Assembly: GCA_018857735.1 (NCBI GenBank)
Contig: JABMCL010000027.1
Coordinates: 162,501 to 226,500 of the forward strand
DNA: 64,000 nucleotides
Source of the DNA: Alviniconcha marisindica
Lineage: Eukaryota; Mollusca; Gastropoda; Provannidae
Reading direction: 5' to 3'
Made by a program: the position numbers and the translations under genes. The notes beneath the pieces were generated by a model. That model was given only the letters and a program-made list of their open reading frames with translations, ran no database searches and was not told the DNA's origin. Within the stretch, counting starts at the first letter, position 1, and each line of letters begins with the position of its first letter. This document shows positions 41,854-53,800 of the stretch, piece after piece.

Positions 41854-44800
41854 GCATGAAGCAGGTATCTTCAGACTAAGAGTAATGTTAAAAACCAAAT
41901 GCTACTACTGCTTAAGAATAAACCTTTGCTTGTTTGTCAGTATCTCCTGTCAGCCCCCAGTGACTTCAGACCCCTTTATGAGAATGGATGGAACATTTGC
42001 ATAACTTTCATACTCACCCATTTTGGTTTCCTCAGTATGGCTACAAGACCAAGGAGCTGCGTCACACAATCCGCAAACCAGAACCAGAATACATTGAGGA
42101 ACCAGCGCAGAAACCCCAAAAGCCATCCAGAGATTTCATTAAGAAAAACCGGGAGCAGTACAGGATGCAGAAACGGGATGATGACAAGGAAAATCACCGC
42201 AGCAACAGCGCTAGCACTGGCCGCCCATCATCTGAAATCAAAGCGGGAACAGTGACGCTCACTCAGGACCAGCTGAACGCTTTGCTGGCCACTGTTGGGA
42301 AGCTGAAACCAGGGGAGGGTGGCAGTCTGCGCATTAGCATAGGTAGTTGGGAGATTATTTTCTGATGATTTGTTTTATAATTATGCCTGTAATTGTTCAC
42401 ATTAACTTTGTGTAAATTTTAAATTTAGGTTTAAGAATAAATTTTGATGAGGGTAAAATTCAACAGGATGAGCTTGCTGTTGCAGTGAAAATGGCAATGG
42501 AATTTGTAAACCATGTAGTCTGTGGCTGTAATTGCTTGACCATTAAGCTTCTCAGTGAAAAATAATTGTAAGATTTGGATGTTGCACCAAAATGTTTATA
42601 AAATGTGGAAATGTGTGTACATTCCAACATTGTACTTTGACTGAAAAAAAACAACTATAATTATCCTCTCTTCCCAGCTGTGTCTTATTTCAATTCCAGT
42701 TCTTATTTCCATGATTGTGTCTTGCTTTCACCACCATGCCATATTTCCAGTAACTTTTGCCACATTGATATTATTTCCATATAGCATTACTGTGTATAAG
42801 TATAATATCTTTATCTTGCATTTCAAGGGTTGGCTTCCAGAACCAGGTATGTTCAGTGGAATTATAGCATTTCCATTGCATACTACCTCTGTCTTATTGT
42901 CACCACTGCACCTTCATGACTTCCATTGCCAAGTCTTGTTTCTTCTGCAGTGCACTGTTGCTTACTTGAATTACCGTGCCTTCTTTTCCAGATGCAGAAA
43001 ACAACAGGCTACAGGTTGAGACTCCCCGTGACAACTCTGACAGTGTTCCCAACTCCAGTCACTCGGACACAGGTGACCAGAGGTCAGTGCAAGGGGAGTC
43101 CAGCATCTTTGACTTGACCAAAAACAGCAAAAGCACTGCACCTCCAGACAACAGAGACAGCTCTGGCTATGGCAGGTAAGTTTCAGTGTGACAGGTTGTT
43201 AGCAAAAGATAAGGTGAAGATACTGTCACGATGTGTGCATTGCTATCATTCCATTACAAAAAAGCCATTGACTTCGCCTGAAGTGTGCAGGTGAGTTTGA
43301 TGGGTTGTTACTGCTCCTTTTGGTGTGTTACACAAAAGGCTGCAACGATAAAGGGAGATCATAAAAGAAATGACTAGCTAATTGGTTAATGGTTACAAAT
43401 GCACTTCCCCCCTACACACACTTGAATGCATGCACACAGTCATGCACAAACATATATATAGCACACACACACACACACACACACATAAACAAACAAACAA
43501 ACATGCGCACACTTTTCACCCTCCCTCTCTTTCTCTCTTTCACATACACATTGCTTTGTGATGTTCCATAATTTTATTTGTTTTTGTTTTCCCATCTCCT
43601 TTCCACCAGTGAAGAGAAGTCTCATGGTGGCAAAGAGGTTCGTTTTGACAGTGCCCGGAATGAGGAGCGGCATAAAACTCCAGAAGCCCCCTCGGTGCCC
43701 CCTCCTCTGGTACCATGGCGACACATGACATTGGGAGAGAGAAAGCGCTTACAGTGGGCCAGGGAAAAAGGTGGGCAGATGTTTGCCGCTGTCATTCCTG
43801 ACTGTAGAATGATAAGGGAGGGGTTCAGTCTTAAGAACAAGTACAGAAAAAAACTCTTCTGGAATCCTTTCCCAGCCCTTAGGATGTTGTGTGCTGTCCT
43901 TGGCAAATCTCTTGCTTGAAGTCTGACTCCTTGTGCTTGCTATAGCATAACATGTATACTAGTGGAGAAATATATTAAGCAGTAATACTTGAAGATCTTT
44001 GAACATAAAATCAGTTTCATTGAACATTGTCACTGGATGAATATGTCATGCACATGAACATGTCCATTGGACAGGAAGTAAAAATGTATGTGGAGACTGA
44101 GAACCTTGAATGTCAGTGTTTTTTTTTTAGCACAGACATGTTCCTTGATACACATACATAAATGCCACAGCAGAATTATACACAGGAACCCCTTTTTTCA
44201 AACCAACCTCAGATCAGATAATAGTACCTGTAAATGAGGGATAAAACACCCTAAAAAAGAAGCAAAGGAGAGTGTCTATGGTCAGGGATGCATTTGTATG
44301 AAAATGTAAAGGGGAAAAGCTTCAGAGAAAATGGTATTAAAACTAAAAGGCCTCTTAACATTAGCATCTTTGAGCATGGGTTTCAACATACTTGATTGAG
44401 TTCTTTTGAACAATTTTGTTTTGATTTTGTTTTGTTCTTGCATGGACGTTTCAGTCACCAATTTGAGAATCACATTTTGTCAGACATCTGACTTTTCGTT
44501 TTTCTGTGTTAATTCTTTTTTCTTTCTGTTTTTGTATGCATTATTCATTTATTGACATTGAGTGAGGGGTGGGGGGCTGCCAACATGCTGCATCATGTAT
44601 GCCATCAATACATAATTGACAATGTACCGTGTTAATTCTTGATCTTCTTGATCTCTTAACTCACTGGAGGCACACTATATTAGGCCTTTAAAAATACAAA
44701 ATGTTTAAAATGGTATGATAGAGATAATCAGAATACCCCCCCCCCCGAAAAAAAAAAAAGGTGACTAGAAGGAAACAACTCTGTACAGAAAATTGATGGC

Positions 44801-47800
44801 AGTTTACATCTTGCATTGGATCTATGGACCACATCCTACATAAATTTAAAAAAGAAGAAGAGATGATTCCATCTGTGCTGAATGAATTAACTGTGTTCAT
44901 ACTCTTGGTCGTTTTTTTTGCCCCTGTGGTTTGAAGTTTCAGTGTTTTTTACTGTCATCAACAGCTGCTGCAGAGGAGGAGGAGAAGAAGAAGCAGAAAG
45001 CCTATGACCCCTGGGGTCGCCCAGGGGCTGGAGCTCCACAGAAAAAGCCGGAATCAAGACTCACAAGAGGACAGTCAGTTCAGAACAAAGGAGGTACTGT
45101 CTCTGTATTTTTCTATGGGTATATGTGCACTTATCTATAGCATGTTCCCACTCAAAACTTACTGTATTTAACACTGGATTAATGTCAGTCATGTGGTGCA
45201 GTAGAAATCTTTATTATTTGATCTCTTGATATTGTATCTAAAAAGATTAACCACAGGATTTATTCATCTTTGTCTTATTAGACATCAGGATAGAAACGAT
45301 CCTTGGTGCCCCCATCGTATCGTGATGTTTTCCCCCAGGAGTGTTTGGGAAAGTAGATGGTTTTAAGCTGGCTTGCAGTAGTATGAAATATTAAATGTGT
45401 TTCATATCTATATTTTTTATTATGCTGTATATTTGTACGTGTTTTGTTGTTTATCTTCTTTTGTTCATATAGGATTGCAATACATACCTATGAAGATTTG
45501 TCTCATATTTCTAGAGTATTTAATTTTTCAGGTAGTTCATGATAATTCCCCTTTTTCTCTTGTTTGATTTCTGTTGGCTTGTTCTTTGTTCAGTTGTGGT
45601 TGGCTGAATTTCTTCATTAATATACCCTGTCTTCTGTGCATAACTATCTTTATAGAGGATATTGCCTATATCAGATGTCAGCAAGACAGTTTATTCATTA
45701 CCGTGTTTTACCCCCCCCCCCTTTTTTTTACCCCCCCCCTTTTTTTTTTTTAGCAGCCAGTTTTCTTTGAGGAGATTCTTCATTTATATTTCAGGAGGAG
45801 AAATTACGGAAAGCCATTGATGAAATTGAATCCAAGTATGGCAGCCTTCTCAAGCAAGCAGAGAAAGAACAATCCCGATCTGCTGGTGGCCGACATGAGA
45901 ATCGTGCAGACAGAGACTCAGACAAAACAGATTCTGCAGTCATACCTGGTCTGGATGTCAGCTATGATGCCGACTCAGGCCCCAGAGACAACAAGTCCTC
46001 AAAGAACAGAAAACAGCTGGAAGACAAGGGGAATTCCAGGCCTCCACGAAAACAGGACAAGGGAGAAGAGAGAAAGAGCCGGGGAGAGGACAGGAAAAAC
46101 AAGGGAGACAGGAATATGAATCGCACGGGGCAAAGGCAGGAGGAAGAGAAAGAGAGACAGGCTAGGGTGGAAAGAAAGAAGAAGGAGAAGGAGGAGGATG
46201 AGCGGGTGCTGGAAGCCTTGGAAGCCAGGGAAGAAGCAAGATGGAAGGCAGCAAGCGTGGAGAATTCAGCTGTTGCACCTGCTGCCATGCAGACATCTTT
46301 GTTTATTGGGGTTGGTGTTTGCTGTTTTTGTCTTGTCTTTTTTCTTCATGACAAATTATCACAGACTCTCTTTGTATAGTAAGTTAATGCATATATCATG
46401 TTCTTTTGGTGTCATGATGCTTAATGGACTTTGTTCTTATAATAAAGTAACCCATTTCCTGTTCTTCAGATGACATAATAGATGTCCCTAACAAAGTGCT
46501 TCCTACCAACCTGTAGAATGGCATTATTCATATAATGTCGTACTTTGAATCCAAACTGCTAATTAATAAAGAAAAGAAGAAAAAGAAAAAAGAAAAAAAC
46601 TGAAACCAGGTTGACTGCTAGCATTCTAAAACAAGATCCAAACATTTAGAAAGAACATTAATTTTAATGGGACAATGCAAAATGGCATACATTTTTGGGT
46701 TAAGCTCCTTTTTCAAAGCAATGAAATGACAGTTAAGTAACGTATTTCACTTACATGTCAGTGCCATGCCAGCATTATTCCAGACCCTCCATGCATTCCA
46801 CCACACATCAAACCATGACCTGATAAGTATGCCATTTTCATTTGTCATCATTTAACTGTCATTTTGTTGCTTTGAAAACGGGGCTGCACACATTTTGCAT
46901 TGTTCCATTACAATTAGCATTTCTTTTAACTGTTTGTGTTTGGATCCTGTTAATTGATGCATTCTAAGGTGGAGGACAGTTTACAAAATGATCATTTTTG
47001 TGTAGCTTAACCTGTCTCCAACATTTTTGTGTAGCTTAACCTGTCTTCAAGGCATGTAAGGAGATGGAACTGCTGGTACAACATGTTTTTGTGGGGAATG
47101 GTTAATTATGATTACTCCAATTTAAAAAAAAATCTTTGCCTTCTTTAATTTTTTTAATTTTTACTTACATGCCAAAATTGCAATTACACTTTTAAAAAGA
47201 AATGTGCTTTTCGTTAAGTTCAATTACTTTAAACAAGGTTATTTTTTCTCCATAGAAACCTGAATTTTATAAGAAAATAGTCCTTTTGGATATATTTTTT
47301 ATTATTCTCTCTTTGGACCTCGTATCAAAAAGGGAGTCCTTTCAAATAATGTTTTTTCATTCTTTGGACTGGACCCACATCAGAATTCAAGCAGTGGAAT
47401 CGCTAAATGTGTTTTTTGCAGCTAAGAAGGAGCAGGATTAGTTATGTGGAAGTGGTAGTCTTATTTGTGTCAGAATTATGTTTTAATTTCTTGTGTGAGC
47501 CATGACAAAATGCCTGTAGCTTTTTAAGTAGGAATTATCTGTTCCTCCAGGCCTTTCTACTGGTTAGTGTAAACTCTGAATGCTGTTGATGGTTGCTGGT
47601 TTCAGCAAGCAGAACCTGACAACACCCGATTTCTGTCCAAGAAAGAGGAGGAAAAGCGACGATGGCTGGAAGAGCTAGGTGGGTTTCTGTGTTAAAATGA
47701 ATGTATCAGATGGTCATTGAAGGCCATGTGTGTATATATACATATATGTGTGTGTTTGTGTTTGCGTGTGGTGAGTGAACCCTATTCTTTCTGTCTGGCA

Positions 47801-50800
47801 TATCTTGAACAAATGTATTTTGTTAGTATGGACAGTCCAACATAATGCCAGAGAATTAGTATACTTCCTTAAATTGGGCAGATCGACAACGAGAGGAGAA
47901 GAGGTTGCAGAAGCAGAGGGAGAAGGAGAGGCAGAGGGAAGGCATTGACGACACCTGGGCTGATCGCTTTGTTACGGATGGAGCCAGACGCCTCCCACAG
48001 TCACACCCACAGCAACAGCAGCCACCACCACCACCCTATGCCTCCGGAGGGGTTATGGAGAGGTCAGTGACTGGTACTTTACTCAAGTGTGGCATGTTCT
48101 GTTTAAATGTTGCAGGCTGCGCTTTTCTCATGTAAGCTTGTTACAATATCTGCAGTGAAGGAATGACCGCCCCTATGGCATTTTTTTCAGATGTTTCTGC
48201 AGTGATTTGTTAGAGTGATGATGAGTTTGTGCACACTCTTTTTTGCTATGCTTTTTTCTTTTTGTTGTTGAAGGTCTCGTGCAACAAAAGACTAAAATGT
48301 ATCTGAACTGACTTGCTGAAAGCTAACAGATTCTCTTATTACATCAAATCTTTCATCAGGCTGTTTTAGGCCAAAAGTCTTCAGTGACAAATGTTTCTGT
48401 TGTGAGTTGTTCACCTATAGTTATTTGCAAAGGCAGTGCGCACTTCCAGTACATAACTGGTGAGTTGCTGAGGACAGAAGTTTGTAATTTAGTGCTGTTG
48501 AATATCCACCTCTCCTCATCTTTTAAGGCTCAACTTAAAGTACACTTCATCAACACCAATCTACTTATCTCTCTGTGCATATTGAGCGGTGCTAATTGTA
48601 TATTGTAGACACAGAACCAAGGATGCTTGAATTATGGTAGTTTGCTTGGTGGTGTTTTTTTTGGGGGGGGGGGGGGGGTTGTTGTTGTTATTGAATGACT
48701 GAGTGTTGCTGTATGTATACCATTTTATAATTGTTACTTTGTATTTATGATAATGTTCAGTGCTGTGAGCTAGTAATTGTTTCATGGTGTATAGCATGGT
48801 AAAAGTGATGATCCTTATTCTTATTCTTATTATCTGTGGTCAGCTTCGCTGGTTTGAGCACTGCGCAGGCAGATATGTCCAGTGCCACCTTGCTGGCGTA
48901 GGGGAGATCATTTGCAGTTGACAAGCTTTGTGAAAACTCCAAATGTAGCCAATGCCGCCAGGCCACGCAGTCTGCAGCTAAGTTGCCCACTTTATGGACA
49001 TGAAGCTGATACCTGTTCTGCATCTCCTGCACCATTCAAGTCAGAATTGCAAGATAGCATCTTTAACCCTTTCAATCCCAGCTCCTCTGGCTGGCAGCGG
49101 TTCCCAACCCCAGGTGTTTTTGACAGCACTGCCACAATTTTCACCACCAGAATGTGGAAGCATATAGTTCTTACACTGCTACACCAAATCTCTTATTGTT
49201 TTGTTTTCTTACGATGAGGAGGGTCAGAGCTATTAATTAATACACCTATTTCTAATTGTGTGCTTAAAGTTTTTGGTACTTAATGAAAAAAATTATGTGT
49301 AATTAACATACATTCATGCACTGACATAACATGACAAACAAGTAAGCACACTAGAAGACAAGGTCCAGCTGAAGCAATTTAATCCACAAAATCTCATATT
49401 TTCAAAACTGTCGTTTGAAGGCATGATATCGACAGACCATTGTCTGTTGACATCCCCTTCCTTCCTCTACTTTTGCCTGTCATCTTGGCAGACTGACATC
49501 AACTCACCTTGCAATAAAAAAAAAAAACTTGGTTGAAACACTGGAACAAAGGCTGAAATCAGTGCTGAAACATGGAGTGGATGTTCCTTGTTATAGGGTG
49601 AAAAACTACCTTTTAAGTTTCCTGTTTTAAATACGGAAGAGTTTTTAAGCAGTTCTTCCCTCCCCTATGCTGCTCATCAACAAAAGTTGACGTTGGGGTT
49701 GTAAGGGTTAAACCACATCGCTTATTTTAGTTCAGAGGTGTCTGCATGCTTGGGAAAACCCACTTGTGTTTCATCCATCTCTCAGATGTCTTGAAGAGAA
49801 AGGTGAGCTAAAGCAAAATGTAACCTGCATCTTTCTGTTATCAGCAAAGGACTATACTGCCAGACCATACTGGTTCACTGAGCTAATATTCTTCTTTTGT
49901 TTTAGGTCACTGGGCCAGCCCCAGAGCAGTGTAGTGGAACAAACTGCCCTACCTCCAGCTGCCATGAGAAGTGCCATTGCTATTGGGGTGAGTGTTAGGT
50001 AGACTAGGGTTGAGTATAGGTGCATTTGGTTGTACTAGATGTGTCTGCACTACATCCATTGCAGGTCAGATATGAAAAACACACCAAAAACAACAACAAC
50101 AACATCTGAATCAAAGATGAATCTTAGTGTTCTCAAACAAGATCAAAACACACTACAGGTCAAAAAGAATACTGATTTTAATTAGACAATGCAAAACAAT
50201 GCAACTTTTCAGTACAAGCACCGTTTTCAAACAGATAATACACTAACAAACACTGACATGGAAGTAATCTGATAGCTTGTTGTTGGTGTTGAAGAATTTA
50301 ATTGTAGAATCATTCTATAACTAACTTCTATCAGGTGCTGTTACAGAACTTTTTCGTTCTTTATTGATGGACAAGAATGTTGTCATTTGATTAGTGTGCC
50401 AGAGTATCTTCACACAAGAAGCAAAATTGTTGAGAGTGAAGTTTTCAAAGCCTGATGGCAAAGAGTTGGGCTTAATCAGTACACATCTGAAGACTTGACA
50501 GAGGATAAATAGGAGTGGTTGATGCATGCTTTTTAGCCACATGGATGATGACAAGACTCCAGCTCTGTTTCCAGACTGGAGATGAGAATGTGTAACAGAG
50601 ATCTATATATATTCATATGACGATATCAAAATGAATGTTCTGGTTGCATGGGCTGTCTGCATACTGATGGCGATGATGTTTTCAGGACACCGCTCCCAAC
50701 CTGGACAAGATTGAGCTGAAGCAGGCCGAAGAAAAACGTCTGTGGCTTGATGAGCTCAGTGAGTAGACACAGACTTTTTGAGGGTTGTGAGAAGATGGGG

Positions 50801-53800
50801 GAAGGATGATTGTTTTGCCGTGTGGGAACATACTATGTGCCTGTCGACCTTGTTGTCATACAAACCAACTAGTCTTGGCAAAGACATCTAGAACTTGAGT
50901 TTCCACCCTTGGCAGTCTCAAGTCTACCTTGCTTTGTTTCCTCAAGTCTGTTCTTCCCCTTTGTTCACATGGACTTTATCAGCCCAGCTGCGGCTGTTTC
51001 AGACAAACAGAGAGAGGAGCAGCGAGAGGCTCGTATGCGGCTGAAAGAAAAGCAGAGGGCCTCAGAGGAAACCTGGGCTGATCGCTTCACCCAGGATCCT
51101 CGCACGGCAGCCGTCAGTCAAAGTCCCCGCAACCAGCCGCCAAGCAGTTACCAGGACAACCAGGCAGGTCGCATCAACAGCGCTCCGCAGCCTGCAGTGA
51201 ATGAGCTGATGGATGAGACAAAGTGAGTGTCAAAGTGAATGTGTCTGAATAAATGTTGTAGATTGAACGTGTCAGAGTGAGTGTGTCAAGGTGAGTGTCT
51301 GCTGGGTGAGTGTGTCAAAGTGAGAGTCTGAGTGAGTGTAGCAAGGTGTCTGAGTGAGTGTTAAGAAGAAGGTGTCAGTGAGTGTGTCAAAGTGAGTGTG
51401 TGTGCGCACACACAGCCAAGCAGACAGGATTGCAAATACATCCCCCCTCCAGCCCCCCATACACACACACATGGAGGATTTAGAGCAAAATTCTCCCAGT
51501 GAACTGAGTGAGTGGGTGAGTCAGCGTCAAAGTGAGTATGTCAGAGTGACAATACATGCACACACAGAGACAGGCATGCTCCAGCATCCATCACTCCACC
51601 TCTGAGGATTTAGGGCAAAATTGTCTATTTCTTCTCAGCCTCAGTGCTATAGACACACACCTTGGAATTGGGCTGCAGCAGCCTGAAGGACAGCCATGTA
51701 GGAACAACAAGTGCACACTGACAGACAGGCCTCTCACTCTCCTCCACTTCATGAACCTCTTGGCTTTTAGCTGAAGAGCGATTAGAAAGGAGTGGTTTGT
51801 TGTGCTTCGACAGAATCCTTGATTGTGCTGTGATTGTCTTGACTGACAGGACACATCTGCGGGGCCAGAACGTGCATGTGGATCCTGTGACGAGGCGTGA
51901 GCAGGAAGAGAAGCGAAGGAAGCATCTGGAATATCAGGTACGAGGACAGGCAGCAACGTCAAAAGCAGAGAAACCAGTTTACATTATCTTCCATGTGGGA
52001 AGACCCCCCTCCCCACCGCATCATTGTTGTCAGTGTTGTCAGCTGGGCTAAGTCAATGTTGATTTAGAAGTTAAACTAACAAATAAAGTGGAAATAATTA
52101 TGTCTTTATGTTTTACTGGTCTAATGAATTAATACTAATCTTGGGATACCTCTTGTTCTTCATTGTTCCAGGACTGTGAGTTACAACAATAGGTGGGAAA
52201 GTGTCACTAATATTTTTTATTTTTTATTTTTTATCTTGCTCGTCAGCATTGAAGGCTGGAGAGAAACAGGATATGAGGTCAAAATTGGCAGGGTGCTAAA
52301 AAGGTGGGATAATGTCATAGGTTATCTTTGTAAGCACCCTGGGCTTTTACAAGATGGGGCACCATAAGTAATATTATTATTCCACCTTCCTCAGACCTTG
52401 TGGGGGTGGGTGGCTGGGGGGAGATGAAGAAAGACCCACCAACAGGAGGTGGAAGCAAGTGTGAGAAGTGGCCGGACATCACAAAGGATGAGATGACATC
52501 ACTGCATGTCTCTTCCTTCCTCAGGTGGCCATCAAGGCTCAGATTGAGGAGAAGGAGAGGCTGAAGCGGGAGGAGAGGGAGAAGAAATGGAGGGAGGAGG
52601 CGGAGGAGGAGAGGAAGCTGAAGGCGGAGCGAGACGCGCTGCAGAGACAGCTGGAGGTGGAGGACAGCAAGAACAGGCAGAAGGAGGTGGGTTAATTGTC
52701 TGCTGCAGTGCACACCTGCTGATGCACACAGTGTCAGCATTGCAGTTAGCTGCCTTGCAGGTTGAAGTCCGAAAACCAAGAGCAGCAGGGGTTGTGCTTT
52801 AGCTGCCTTGCAGGTTGAAGTCCGAAAACCAAGAGCAGCAGGGGTTGTGCTTTAGCTGCCTTGCAGGTTGAAGTCAGAAAACCAAGAGCAGCAGGGGTTG
52901 TGCTTTAGCTGCCTTGCAGGTTGAAGTCCGAAAACCAAGAGCAGCAGGGGATGTGCTTTAGCTGCCTTTGCCCGCTTGAAGTCCGAAAACCAAGAGCAGC
53001 AGGGGTTGTGCTTTAGCTGCCTTGCAGGTTGAAGTCAGAAAACCAAGAGCAGCAGGGGTTGTGCTTTAGCTGCCTTGCAGGTTGAAGTCGCCAAGAGCAG
53101 CAGGGTTGTGCTTTACTGCCCTGCAGTTGAAGTCAGAAAACCAAGAGCAGCAGGGGTTGTGCTTTAGCTGCCTTGCAGGATGAAGTCAGAAAACCAAGAG
53201 CAGCAGGGGTTGTGCTTTAGCCAGACCAACTGTTATTGTGATCAATATGTATGTGTGGGGTGTGCTTAGGCTTGCACACATGCTGAGCATGCAGCACATG
53301 AAGAAACAGTAGGTAGTTAGTATATATACCTACTTAATCACAATTGTTATATTTTTTAGACTTAATTAACATAATTAAGGTAATAAACACAGAGACACAC
53401 ATGCATTCATGAATAGGCACAGATGCACGCATTGCTTGCTGTTAGGTAGGAAACTGTTGGAATAGTATGGGAACCTGCCTGCCTGTATCCTGCCTGTGAG
53501 GGTGAAGGTCAGATTTTAAAGAATGATATAGTTTTTTTGAGTTGCACTATGAAGGTGAAGGTCAGATTTTTAAAAATGGGGTTAGGAACATTATACTCTT
53601 TTTGAGCTGCACAATATTTTCAAGATGGTATATGCTGAAAAGAAAAAAGAAAAAAAGAAGACAGTTATGATTATAGCCCACTGTATTCCTAAAATTCTAA
53701 TTTTGAAAATCACTGGTCCAACTAGACATTCCTGTTTTGATCAATGACATGTTCTGTTGTGACACCACTGTAGCCAGATGACATAATCTCTGACATTACT

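Noticed and set aside
52315..52779. 154-codon leucine-rich minus-strand ORF
   Set aside because: It is the antisense of the Glu/Lys/Arg-rich CCDC66 coiled-coil exon 15.
52749..53220. CRISPR array
   Set aside because: Tandem units adjoin without unique spacers, and the context is a eukaryotic intron.
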